From: Halopseudomonas sabulinigri
Lineage (GTDB): Bacteria > Pseudomonadota > Gammaproteobacteria > Pseudomonadales > Pseudomonadaceae
Length of the DNA stretch: 40,275 nucleotides
Assembly: GCA_011053055.1 (NCBI GenBank)
Contig: DRHT01000066.1
Span: 1 to 40,275, forward strand
Direction of reading: 5' to 3'
In this document: in pieces, positions 1 through 7,680 of the stretch
Layout of the letters: each line of letters begins with the position of its first letter
Numbering within the stretch: position 1 is the stretch's first letter
Program-made: the position numbers and the translations under genes
Notes under the pieces: generated by a model
What the model saw: the letters and a program-made list of their open reading frames with translations, nothing else
Database searches by the model: none
What the model was told of the DNA's origin: nothing

Positions 1-1
1 G

Positions 2-109
2 AATCCTCGGCGCTGGTCCAAGGCAACCCGAAACTGGAAGCCTGTGGGTGCTGTGTCACTCAACCCCGGCAAATTGCAGGAAATCGAGCTGAATAAATCG
101 GCTGCTTAA
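2..109 (+). CDS. Possible C-terminal end of an unidentified protein (cut by window edge)
   Basis: Reading frame 2 is open from the left edge to a TAA at 107-109, giving about 35 residues that end in LQEIELNKSAA. The residue mix (GAVSLNPGKLQ) looks like real protein, but frame 1 is also open to 94-96, so the choice of frame is a judgement. I do not recognise the family. It would converge on the truncated sigma-factor gene on the opposite strand, and its last codons overlap that gene's foreign tail. Confidence 0.3.
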   Translation, partial: NPRRWSKATRNWKPVGAVSLNPGKLQEIELNKSAA

Positions 110-302
110 ACGCAGTAAAATGGACAACTGGGTTGAAAATTACCGCATCGCGTACCAGCACACGTACGAACGTATCCTGCGCCATATCCGCTGCTTGCTC
201 CGAGCAGCCCAGCTTTCGCCTCAACCAGGCAAAGAGCCAGCCGTGATGTTCGCTATAAAGCGCAGCAACATTGATGCTGGAATTGGGTTCAATCGGGGGC
301 AT
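60..302 (-). pseudogene. Truncated FecI-type ECF sigma factor
   Basis: The first ~49 residues match region 2 of FecI-like extracytoplasmic sigma factors: HHGWLFAWLRRKLGC followed by AADMAQDTFVRVL. They align directly with the intact FecI at 31206-31718 (HHSWLLGWLRYKLGC, DTFVRVL). After VRVL the similarity ends and about 31 unrelated residues run to a stop, so the -35-recognition region 4 is absent (80 aa against 170 aa). No FecR or receptor gene lies downstream within the window. A near-consensus Fur box sits upstream. A deletion probably removed the 3' part of the gene and its partners. The remnant is unlikely to act as a sigma factor. Confidence 0.8.
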
Positions 303-374
303 GGCGCAGTCTGGTCTAGGAGTGACAGAACACAGACCGCCGTTTGGCGGCAGTTCAATTGCGCAACATTAAAA

Positions 375-393
375 GATAATGATTCGCATTACA
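375..393 (-). promoter_or_regulatory. Fur box upstream of truncated fecI
   Basis: The minus strand reads TGTAATGCGAATCATTATC, which matches 15 of 19 positions of the Fur consensus GATAATGATAATCATTATC. It lies about 75 bases before the sigma-gene start, as expected for an iron-repressed fecI promoter. It has outlived the gene it controlled. Confidence 0.75.
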
Positions 394-540
394 ATAAAAG
401 ATGTGTACCTGCCTTGTTCTTGGGCAAAACTTAGACACTAGGTTCTCTGTGGATGGCCGAGCTTACTAGTGGGCGCATTAGCTTGCCCGGAAAGAGGGCT
501 CAAATGTAGTTTGCCAATGGAGGCACAAAAGGGGGTGATC

Positions 541-957
541 TCAAGGATCTTTGTCGAATACCGCTACGCCATCCGGGATAGTAAACCAAGCCTGCTTCTC
601 GCTTATCCACACGTGCTTGGTTGGCTGGATGACACGGGTATCCGATAGATTGCTGGGTTTGAGTTTGATGACGTCTGGCTGTGCCGGATTGAGGTGGTAA
701 ATACGGTTTCCGCAGGTCCCGCAAAACACCGCTGCGTTGATGTTGCCGCTATCCGCGATTCGGCTCCAGTGCGATTGTGGGCCGTTGAAACGTATGTCGC
801 TGGCGCGTACCAAAGCGGTGATGCTGAAAGCACTGGTCGATAGCTTCTGGCACTCCTTGCAGTGGCACGCGACCACCGCTTGCGGTGCTGCCAAGAGTTC
901 ATAGGTGATGGCGCCGCACTGGCAGGCGCCATGAATAGGATAGGTAATCTCGGCCAC
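541..957 (-). CDS. GFA family (CENP-V type) zinc protein
   Basis: This is a small GFA-domain protein. The fold binds zinc through cysteines, and the family is named after glutathione-dependent formaldehyde-activating enzyme, although most members have no proven activity. Visible ligands are CQCG, CHCKEC and CGTCGN, in family order. I chose a GTG start at 957 because AAGGAG lies 5 bases upstream; a longer frame to 1002 has no such site. The product is 138 aa, normal for the family. It lies 78 bases downstream of the LysE-family gene on the same strand, so the two are probably co-transcribed. Its substrate is unknown. Confidence 0.85.
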   Translation of the reverse strand: MAEITYPIHGACQCGAITYELLAAPQAVVACHCKECQKLSTSAFSITALVRASDIRFNGPQSHWSRIADSGNINAAVFCGTCGNRIYHLNPAQPDVIKLKPSNLSDTRVIQPTKHVWISEKQAWFTIPDGVAVFDKDP

Positions 958-1035
958 GGGAGCTCCTTGGGTGTCAGGAATAGGGTAAGACGGCTGCGCC
1001 ACTGCCCCCAGTGCGTAGCCGTTGCAGCAATAGGC

Positions 1036-1647
1036 CTAACGGCTGGTGGCTGCCAAACCCAGGCCAAAACAGATGAAGGTGCCGCCGCCAAGACGGTTCA
1101 CCAGGCGGCCTCCTTTGTCTGAGGCCAACCACCGGCGGGTGGTTCGGGCCAGGCACGCGTAGAGCAGGTGAACGATCATCAGCACGCAGCTGTAAGTGAC
1201 AACCAGCAGTGCAAACTGTTGGAAGTGGCCAGCGCGGTAGTCTACGAACTGAGGCAATATCGAAAGAAAAAAGAACACCACTTTCGGATTGGTCAGCTGC
1301 AAACTAAGACCTTCAATAAACTGTCGAAACAGGCTACTGCGATTGCGCCGCGACAACTCGATCGGGGTGGCGGGTGAGCGCCAGAGTTTGATGCCCAGAT
1401 AAATCAGATAAGCCGCACCGATAAACTTGATCGCGGTAAAAGCCACAGCCGAGGTTGCTAGTAACAAACCCAGCCCATTGGCGGAAACACCAGCCACAAT
1501 AAACGCGCCCACTGCCAAGCCCAGCATCCCGCCGATAGCGCCGCGAACGCCAAAGCGAATCGCATTGGTCAGCGTCAGTAAGACGCCAGGGCCAGGGCTC
1601 ATCACGGTAGCGACAGCAATGATCAGAAATAACAGATAGGCGTCCAA
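1036..1647 (-). CDS. LysE/RhtB family amino-acid exporter
   Basis: This 203-aa inner-membrane protein has the LysE-family N-terminal signature MSPGPGVLLTLTNA and the later LTNPKVVFFFLSILPQF motif. About six hydrophobic segments fit the family topology. Members export amino acids or derivatives such as homoserine, threonine, lysine or cysteine by proton exchange; the substrate cannot be read from sequence. It is the first gene of a likely two-gene unit with the GFA protein. The next upstream gene, a racemase, is on the same strand 75 bases away, so a longer transcript is possible. Confidence 0.9.
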   Translation of the reverse strand: MDAYLLFLIIAVATVMSPGPGVLLTLTNAIRFGVRGAIGGMLGLAVGAFIVAGVSANGLGLLLATSAVAFTAIKFIGAAYLIYLGIKLWRSPATPIELSRRNRSSLFRQFIEGLSLQLTNPKVVFFFLSILPQFVDYRAGHFQQFALLVVTYSCVLMIVHLLYACLARTTRRWLASDKGGRLVNRLGGGTFICFGLGLAATSR

Positions 1648-1722
1648 GCGGGCTCCGATTGTGCGGGAAGTCGGTTTATCAAAGGTAGATGCAAACAGAA
1701 CAAATGGAAACAGGGTTGCAAG

Positions 1723-2424
1723 CTAATCGCGAACCTCCGCGAGCGCTTTGTTCACGGCGGCGTCAGCATGAATTATCGCAGTGTCATACAGCGGCGTTTT
1801 GGTGTCGTTTTGGTTAACCAAAAGACCAATTTCGGTACAGCCGAGAATCACGCCCTGTGCGCCGCGTTCGGATAGGTTCTTGATGATCTCGAGATAACGC
1901 GCGCGTGAGCTGTTGCGGATATCACCCAAGCAGAGTTCAGCATAGATAACCCGATGTACGTCATTGCGCTCATCTGCATGGGGAATCAGCACCTCAATGC
2001 CCTGATTTTCCAGCCGTTCGCGATAAAAACGTTGCTCCATGGTGAACGCCGTGCCCAGCAACCCGACACGGGTAACGCCTTGTTGCAGCAGCATCGCTGC
2101 AGTGGCATCGGCAATGTGCAGCAGTGGGATACGCAGCTGTGCCTGAATCTCGTCTGCCACCTTATGCATGGTATTGGTGGCTATCACCAGAAAGTCAGCG
2201 CCGGCGTTTTGCAGTGATAGTGCGGCGTGTCCGAGAATATCAGCCGCAGCCTGCCAATCGCCGCGTTGCTGGAGCGCTTCGATCTCGGCGAAGTCTACGC
2301 TGTAGAGCACCAGTTTGGCCGAGTGCAAGCCACCCAGCTGCTGTTTGATGCCCTGATTTATGGCTGCGTAGTAGCTCTGAGTCGATTCCCAGCTCATTCC
2401 GCCGAGTAAGCCTATGGTTTGCAT
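1723..2424 (-). CDS. Aspartate/glutamate (broad-specificity) racemase, YgeA-like
   Basis: This 233-aa cytoplasmic PLP-independent amino-acid racemase opens with IGLLGGMSWEST. Of the two catalytic positions, the first is threonine (ATNTMHKV) and the second is cysteine (LGCTEIG). The Thr/Cys pair is the arrangement known from E. coli YgeA and differs from the Cys/Cys of classical glutamate racemase, so broad or altered specificity is likely. The start is the ATG at 2424, with GGGAGG about 5 bases upstream; the frame extends further up without a better site. Such enzymes supply or recycle D-amino acids. It is not next to cell-wall genes. Confidence 0.88.
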   Translation of the reverse strand: MQTIGLLGGMSWESTQSYYAAINQGIKQQLGGLHSAKLVLYSVDFAEIEALQQRGDWQAAADILGHAALSLQNAGADFLVIATNTMHKVADEIQAQLRIPLLHIADATAAMLLQQGVTRVGLLGTAFTMEQRFYRERLENQGIEVLIPHADERNDVHRVIYAELCLGDIRNSSRARYLEIIKNLSERGAQGVILGCTEIGLLVNQNDTKTPLYDTAIIHADAAVNKALAEVRD

Positions 2425-2600
2425 GTGACCTCCCTGATCGTCTGGATTGATACTCACAGTCTAACGTTGGGATGGTAAGAGTGAAGGGTACAGCTGTTGG
2501 TGACTTTGGGTCGTTGCAGTAAGTTAATTAAGAACTTCGGACTTCGGATTTCAGACAACCTCCAAAGCTGATCGTTACTACCCTAAAGGCAGTGAGAATA

Positions 2601-2630
2601 CCCGCCCCTAAAGGGCTAGTGGGCGGGCTT
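2601..2630. terminator. Hairpin between panB and racemase genes
   Basis: CCCGCCC and GGGCGGG form a perfect 7-bp stem around a 13-base loop. It lies just downstream of panB on the minus strand. The U-tract is poor on both strands (CTTTAT on plus), so termination is plausible but not certain. Confidence 0.4.
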
Positions 2631-2665
2631 TATAAGATAACGCGTCTGCTATGAGTGAGCAGGCA

Positions 2666-3451
2666 TCAGCGCTTACCGCTGCCGGTAAACTGGATAATGT
2701 TATTGGGGAATTCCAACGACTCTACCTCGGCGGTAAAGTCGCGGGCCACTTTTAGGATGGTATCGCTGACATGCGCATACTGTTTGGAGAACGGCGGCCA
2801 GTAGTCACCTAACCCCAGCGCATCGTTGATTACCAACACCTGGCCATCACACTCCGGCCCCGCGCCAATGCCAATGGTCGGAATGCTGAGTGATCGGCTG
2901 ATTAGCCCGCCAAGGTTATAGGGAATGTGCTCCAGCACCACCATAAAGGCCCCGGCTTGCTCAATCAGTTTGGCTTCATCGAGAATGCGTTGAGCCTCGG
3001 CCTCGGTGTTGCCGACCTTCTTGAACGAGGTCGCGGTTTGTGGCGTGAGCCCCGTGTGGCCCACCACGGCAATGCCATTTTCAACCAGATGCCGAATGAT
3101 ATCGTCCTTGGGGCCTTCCAGCTTGATGCTGCTGGCGCCGGCTGCGATCAAACGTCGAGCGCTAGTCAGCGCCGTCTGCGGATCACTGTCGGTGAGGTAG
3201 GGCAAATCGCCAATGATGTGCGTATTACGCGCACCCCGGCGTACTGCGCCAATGTGATACTCCATGTGCTCAAGGGTTACATCACGGGTGCTTTCAAAAC
3301 CCATCTCCACCATACCCACGGTATCGCCGACCAGAATCACCGGAACACCCGCCGCCTCAATGCCACGGGCAACCGGGCAGGTGTAGGCGGTCAGCATGGT
3401 GATGGGGTGTTTACCCTTGCGGGCAATAAAATCAGCTGCGTGTAGTGTCAT
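2666..3451 (-). CDS. panB: 3-methyl-2-oxobutanoate hydroxymethyltransferase (ketopantoate hydroxymethyltransferase)
   Basis: PanB makes ketopantoate from 2-oxoisovalerate and methylenetetrahydrofolate, the first committed step of pantothenate and CoA synthesis. The 261-aa product is full length. Visible motifs are ITMLTAYTCPVAR, VGDTVGM (metal-binding Asp), GHTGLTPQ, VVLEHIP (catalytic Glu) and IGIGAGPECDGQVLV. The start is the ATG at 3451, with GGGAGG 7 bases upstream. Unlike most panB genes it is not next to panC, and some core stretches (EMGFESTRDVTLEHMEYH) differ from common pseudomonad PanB, so it may be a second copy or a specialised paralogue. The leader contains a long hairpin (3477-3532). 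Confidence 0.9.
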   Translation of the reverse strand: MTLHAADFIARKGKHPITMLTAYTCPVARGIEAAGVPVILVGDTVGMVEMGFESTRDVTLEHMEYHIGAVRRGARNTHIIGDLPYLTDSDPQTALTSARRLIAAGASSIKLEGPKDDIIRHLVENGIAVVGHTGLTPQTATSFKKVGNTEAEAQRILDEAKLIEQAGAFMVVLEHIPYNLGGLISRSLSIPTIGIGAGPECDGQVLVINDALGLGDYWPPFSKQYAHVSDTILKVARDFTAEVESLEFPNNIIQFTGSGKR

Positions 3452-3476
3452 GATGATGCCTCCCAATTAGCTGGAA

Positions 3477-3532
3477 ACGATGTGGGTTCTCAGTGCTGCC
3501 AATGAACAGGGCAGGGCAGCAAGCCACATCGT
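3477..3532 (-). promoter_or_regulatory. Structured 5' leader of panB
   Basis: On the minus strand, upstream of the panB ribosome-binding site, ACGATGTGG pairs perfectly with CCACATCGT (3477-3485 with 3524-3532). Nested inside, TGCTGCC pairs with GGCAGCA (3494-3500 with 3515-3521). The stem ends roughly 20 bases before the Shine-Dalgarno. It could be an attenuator, a leader-RNA regulator or an operator dyad; I do not recognise a known riboswitch class. Confidence 0.45.
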
Positions 3533-3748
3533 GTTGTTGAAATACCAGTAAATGGCGATGGGCTCAAGCATCATTACTACGATTTATGTTGGTTTTTTGT
3601 AGAAATAAGCAGCGCCTTTTGGCTCATCGATGCCACACCGCCTATGCTTTCTGCACGAGCTTGTAAAAAATTGAGAGAGGATGCTCTTTGCTGGTTGATT
3701 GCAAACCGCCTGACAGCAGGGACCGTTGTTTTTTTAGCGGAGGTGATT

Positions 3749-4213
3749 TTGAAAATAATGCGTTTTATTCCGTTGCTCACGGTTATAACCATCGCGCCGC
3801 TAGCACAGGCTTCAGAATATGAGTCGTGCTTAAACGTTGCGGTAACACAAACAGATATGTCTGGGTGTGCAGATATGGGCTACCAAGAGGCAGACGCGGA
3901 GCTTAATCGTGTTTATAACGAAATACGGAAAATTTACTCAGACGATAAGCTGTTTTTAGATAAGTTAAAAAGCGCTCAGCTGGCCTGGATCACATCACGC
4001 GATGCAGACCTTGCACTAGAGTATCCACACATGGACGAGGAGGGTTATTACGGTAGTGTGCTGCCGATGTGCACATTAGATTCCAGGGCCTCTCTTACGT
4101 TGGAGCGTGTCACTTATCTAAAAAGATGGCTGGATGGAGCAGAGGAAGGGGATGTTTGCAGTGGATCGATCATGCTTCAGTCGGATGTGATCGAGCGCCA
4201 GGGGCTTCAATAG
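3749..4213 (+). CDS. LprI-like (DUF1311) secreted protein
   Basis: A signal peptide (RFIPLLTVITIAPLAQA, then SEYESC) is followed by the DUF1311/LprI pattern: paired cysteines, QEADAELNRVYNEI, a later LKSAQLAWITSRDAD and a C-terminal cysteine pair. LprI proteins are periplasmic and some inhibit lysozyme. I prefer a TTG start at 3749, because GGAGG at 3739-3743 is 5 bases upstream of it; the in-frame ATG at 3758 is 14 bases away. The product is about 154 aa. It stands alone between minus-strand genes. Confidence 0.75.
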   Translation: MKIMRFIPLLTVITIAPLAQASEYESCLNVAVTQTDMSGCADMGYQEADAELNRVYNEIRKIYSDDKLFLDKLKSAQLAWITSRDADLALEYPHMDEEGYYGSVLPMCTLDSRASLTLERVTYLKRWLDGAEEGDVCSGSIMLQSDVIERQGLQ

Positions 4214-4276
4214 AATAACGTCATGCAAGGCTGGACGGTTTCACTGTCACCAGAACCTCCAGCCTTGCCCACACGA

Positions 4277-4864
4277 CTACATTTGGGCTGTCCGGAATAC
4301 CACCCACAGAACCTGTGATGCCAGGCAAGCGCCTAGATAGATAATGTTGTAAGCCTTGCTGGCTAACCGCGTGGCTAGCAGCGCGCCAGTAATGAGTACG
4401 ATATCTGCCCAAGGAAAACCAAAGGCCAGCTGAGCATAGTATTGTTGCCCTTTCAGCAGCGTATCCATCAAATCGATAATCAACAGAGCAGCAACCAAGC
4501 TGAAGAACCAGCCGCGCCTTGCTTCCATATATCCCTGATACCCGTCAAATTCCGACATATCATCAGGGAATAGCATGGTCGCCAGGAAAAAATGCAGCGC
4601 CGCGAATCCGGTAACAAAGATGTACCTGCCAAAGTTCCAGGCGGATACATTCGAAAGCGTATATTCAAACCACCAGAACCGCAGCACGGCCAGCAGCAAA
4701 AAAAACACCCAGCCAATATGAATCCAATGAACCCGGATACGACCAGGGTGCTGGACGAATCTCGCCAGTCCGGTCAACAGGCGGGCTAGCGCAAGACTCG
4801 TCACCATGCCCATCAGAATACGTATATGGATGTAGGTGTCTGGATGTACGCTCGGTTCAATCAT
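4277..4864 (-). CDS. Six-TM inner-membrane protein of unknown function
   Basis: The 195-aa product has about six hydrophobic segments, near residues 18-35, 45-65, 80-100, 120-137, 148-165 and 172-190. The loops are short and Trp/Arg-rich. I do not recognise a named family. Its ATG overlaps the TGA of the upstream lipoprotein gene in an ATGA junction at 4861-4864, a strong sign of translational coupling and shared function. No catalytic motif is visible. Confidence 0.7.
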   Translation of the reverse strand: MIEPSVHPDTYIHIRILMGMVTSLALARLLTGLARFVQHPGRIRVHWIHIGWVFFLLLAVLRFWWFEYTLSNVSAWNFGRYIFVTGFAALHFFLATMLFPDDMSEFDGYQGYMEARRGWFFSLVAALLIIDLMDTLLKGQQYYAQLAFGFPWADIVLITGALLATRLASKAYNIIYLGACLASQVLWVVFRTAQM

Positions 4865-5160
4865 GAGGATTTGCTATAACCCTGCATTTTCATGCAATGG
4901 TTTACTAAATTTCCTTGTTCATACCCTCTGGCAATCCCGTCTGCTACACCCGAACTCACCGCATCCGACACCTTGCCGTCATATTTGGGCGCTGTCGCAC
5001 CTGCGTTGGCGGTAGCAATTTCAGCCTGATACAAACACTGCTGATAGGCCTCTGATGCCTGTTCCGGGGTTTTTCCCTGGTGGGTGAAAGTTGGGTCATT
5101 CACCGCGCAACCAGTGCCGAAAATCAGGCCAGCTATTAGTGCAAACGATCGGGTTTTCAT
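4861..5160 (-). CDS. Small lipoprotein, glycine-zipper-like
   Basis: The 99-aa product begins with a lipoprotein signal (SFALIAGLIFGTGC, lipid-attached Cys18). A polar region with two further cysteines and a small-residue stretch (VSDAVSSGVADGIARGYEQG) follow. It is probably anchored in the outer membrane. I do not recognise a family. It is first in a two-gene operon, sharing an ATGA overlap with the membrane protein that follows. The gene behind the 578-base gap upstream reads the other way, so its promoter lies in that gap. Confidence 0.7.
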   Translation of the reverse strand: MKTRSFALIAGLIFGTGCAVNDPTFTHQGKTPEQASEAYQQCLYQAEIATANAGATAPKYDGKVSDAVSSGVADGIARGYEQGNLVNHCMKMQGYSKSS

Positions 5161-5738
5161 GAGGTTACGTCCCTGTTTTTCGACGTGGGTTAATTCTGAA
5201 TTCAGATAGAACCGAAATAGGATATTAGCTGAATATCTGGCCAGCGCACCATGCTCCGGCGACAGTCTGGTCCTAGGCGATGATGCGTGAAAATCATCAA
5301 AGTCGCCTATCGCCCAAAGGTGTTTTTCAGTCGTCCCCGTAATGCTTCAGTCGTGCAGAGCCGCCCGTTTACAGCCGCGCCGGATAGCTGAGTTTAACCG
5401 TCGGCAGTGAATACCAACTGCCCATGTAGAGCTAGAAAGCGCGTCGTTGCTGGGAAGCATGCCTGGACGGGGGGCGGTTGAGCGCGTAGGGTGGCTGACC
5501 GGTCCGACCTTCTCAGTGCGCATTCGCGATCTGCTGTGAACGGTTATCTGGCCCCCATCACTACGGCGTTTACGACGCTCGATCTTGCACCATCAGACCG
5601 CCAACCGTGGTCTTCATCTCGCTGCAGACATACCTAGAAAGATGTTCTGTTTTTGCTTACGTCCTGTGGCGGCCGCTCCTTGCATGGAACTCTGGTTGCT
5701 ACGAAGGATGATCAGGCTGCAAAGCCTATGGGTACTCA
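5161..5738. other. Divergent intergenic region with a nested inverted repeat
   Basis: This 578-base stretch separates the lipoprotein operon from the symporter gene and must hold both promoters. I see no convincing gene. The one visible structure is TAGGCGA (5274-5280) paired with TCGCCTA (5303-5309), with GATGAT/ATCATC nested inside. A TGGC-TTGC pair near 5668-5683 has the wrong spacing for a sigma-54 promoter. The base composition is normal for the region. Confidence 0.4.
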
Positions 5739-7391
5739 ATGAACGAAGAAAGTTTTTACCAGTTCTCGACACTGACCGTCCTCGTGTTGCTTGCGGCCTT
5801 TTACGGCGGCACCTATCTACTGACCTTGCTGATCAAGAAGAAAAAGGAAAATACCGACGCCTTCATGGTGTCCAACCATCAGATCGGTTTTGGTCTTGGC
5901 GCAGCCAGCATGACCGCCACCTGGATCTGGGCTGCCTCGTTTTACGGAGCCGCCACCTCGGGTTATACCTACGGCATCTCTGGCCCCTTGCATTACGGGT
6001 TGTGGGGCGCCCTGATGATTTTGTTTATCTATCCCTTTGGTCGCCGCTTTCGCGAGCTGGCGCCGAACGCGCACACCTTGGGTGAGCTGATTCACGCGCG
6101 GCATGGCTCATCCAGCCAGCTGATTCTCGCGTCCTCCAATATTCTGGGTAGCATCATCAGCCTGATGGTTAACTTCACTGCATCGGGTGCATTGGTTTCC
6201 GTTCTCTCGCCCTTGTCGTTCCAGGCTGGCGTGGTGATCGCCGGGGTAGGGGTGTTGTCATACACCTTATGGTCTGGCTTTCGCGCCTCGGTACTTACTG
6301 ACTTTGCGCAGCTGATGGCAATGATGGCGGTCGCCATTCTGATCATTCCAGCGGTGCTCTTTGCACTCGGCGGGCCGCAGACATTATCGGACGGTATGAG
6401 TTTCCTCACGCCAGAACAGGCGAACTTGTTCTCGATGGACGCCATCCTCAATCAGGGCGCGCCCTTCTTTGTAGCGGTGCTGGCTTACGCTATCGGCAAC
6501 CAGACTATCTCGCAGCGGCTGTTTGCGGTACGTGAAGATCACATAAAACCGACCTTTATCACCGCAACAATCGGCTACGGCGCCATTGTGATCGGGCTCG
6601 GCATGATCGGTCTGATGGCGCTGATGACCGGCATGGAGCCTATCGACGGCGACATGAACAACCTGATACCGCAAATGGTGTCGATGTACCTGTCGCCCAT
6701 CTTTATCGGGCTGTTCTTCATCCTGGTGATCGGTTCATTGTCTTCAACGGCTGACTCGGATTTGTCCGCCATGTCGGCGATTGTTATGGCCGATGTGTAT
6801 GGCAAAAACATTGCCAAAAACAAACCTGATCCCACCAAGATGCTGTTTATCGGCCGGTTGACCATGGTCGTCGCCACGCTGATTGGGGTAATCCTTGCTA
6901 GCTTCTCGATGGACATCCTGATCATGCTGGTCTTCGTTGGTGCGCTCTGGGGCGCCATCGTCTTTCCCGTCATCGCCAGCTGCTTCTGGAATCGCGTTAC
7001 CAATGCGGCCTTCACCTCAGCGGTTGTCGCTGGTCTGTTGATGTTCTGCATCGCGCGTTTCGAGTTGCTGCCTATGGTCAGCGCCGTTGCTGTGCTATTT
7101 GAGTTGCTCGCAGCTGTGGGCGGTGGCGTGGTGCTGGGCCTGATGACCTTTGGGTTCTGCGGACGTCGCGTAGGCTTGATCGTCGGCGCAATCAGCGCTA
7201 TCGGCTTGGCCTTCCTCTGCGTCGGCTTCCTGCGCGATTACACCGTGCTGCTGGCCTCGCTGATGGCGTATGGCGTCAGCACTATCGTCTGCATTGCTGT
7301 GAGCCTGATGAGCTCAAGCGAATTCGATTTCTCGCAGATCGATCAAAATGTCATCAATTACGATCCAGCCAAGCCTGCCGCAGAAGCCTAA
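5739..7391 (+). CDS. Sodium:solute symporter family protein (SSS; Dur3-like branch)
   Basis: The 550-aa product has about 13-15 transmembrane segments and SSS-family features: a cytoplasmic KKKKENTDAF after the first helix, TATWIWAASFYGAA, GFRASVLTDFAQ in helix 5, NQTISQRLFAVRE, and the SSTADSDLSAMSAI sodium-site segment. The overall pattern resembles the urea/polyamine Dur3 branch more than proline or acetate carriers; the substrate is inferred only. The ATG at 5739 has a poor Shine-Dalgarno. A very small membrane protein gene follows after 60 bases, a pairing seen for several carriers of this type. Confidence 0.85.
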   Translation: MNEESFYQFSTLTVLVLLAAFYGGTYLLTLLIKKKKENTDAFMVSNHQIGFGLGAASMTATWIWAASFYGAATSGYTYGISGPLHYGLWGALMILFIYPFGRRFRELAPNAHTLGELIHARHGSSSQLILASSNILGSIISLMVNFTASGALVSVLSPLSFQAGVVIAGVGVLSYTLWSGFRASVLTDFAQLMAMMAVAILIIPAVLFALGGPQTLSDGMSFLTPEQANLFSMDAILNQGAPFFVAVLAYAIGNQTISQRLFAVREDHIKPTFITATIGYGAIVIGLGMIGLMALMTGMEPIDGDMNNLIPQMVSMYLSPIFIGLFFILVIGSLSSTADSDLSAMSAIVMADVYGKNIAKNKPDPTKMLFIGRLTMVVATLIGVILASFSMDILIMLVFVGALWGAIVFPVIASCFWNRVTNAAFTSAVVAGLLMFCIARFELLPMVSAVAVLFELLAAVGGGVVLGLMTFGFCGRRVGLIVGAISAIGLAFLCVGFLRDYTVLLASLMAYGVSTIVCIAVSLMSSSEFDFSQIDQNVINYDPAKPAAEA

Positions 7392-7451
7392 GCTGAATTG
7401 ACTCCATCCGCTGGTGTGCAAAAGCGCACCAGCCAGATAACGGGAACGAAC

Positions 7452-7583
7452 ATGCAAACTTTTATATTGGCGTTATATGTACTGATCTGGCCGTTGATAT
7501 CACTCGCCGTATTGGCGGTCATTGGCATCGCTACGGTGAAAGATATTCAGGTGGCGCGGCGCGAGAAGCGCGAGCTGGTGTAA
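7452..7583 (+). CDS. Putative transporter small subunit (43 aa, one TM)
   Basis: From the ATG at 7452 the product is 43 aa: a single hydrophobic helix (LYVLIWPLISLAVLAVIGIA), then a short basic cytoplasmic tail (VKDIQVARREKRELV). Proteins of this size and pattern follow SSS carriers in many proteobacteria and are annotated as transporter small subunits. It lies 60 bases after the symporter gene and is presumably co-transcribed with it. A longer frame starting at 7398 adds an unlikely polar extension. Confidence 0.7.
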   Translation: MQTFILALYVLIWPLISLAVLAVIGIATVKDIQVARREKRELV

Positions 7584-7680
7584 AACAAGATGAGCATTGT
7601 CTGCATCTAGCCGAAAAGGGGTAAGGATAGCTATAGTGGCTATACGATATGCCCAATAGACGCTAGGCAGGATTTCCCTC

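Noticed and set aside
5668-5683. TGGC...TTGC pair resembling a sigma-54 promoter
   Set aside because: GG and GC are 12 bases apart instead of 10, and the consensus match is poor.
5585-6085. Long plus-strand open frame overlapping the symporter start
   Set aside because: It runs in another frame of the SSS gene, lacks domain similarity and has Arg/Leu-rich shadow composition.
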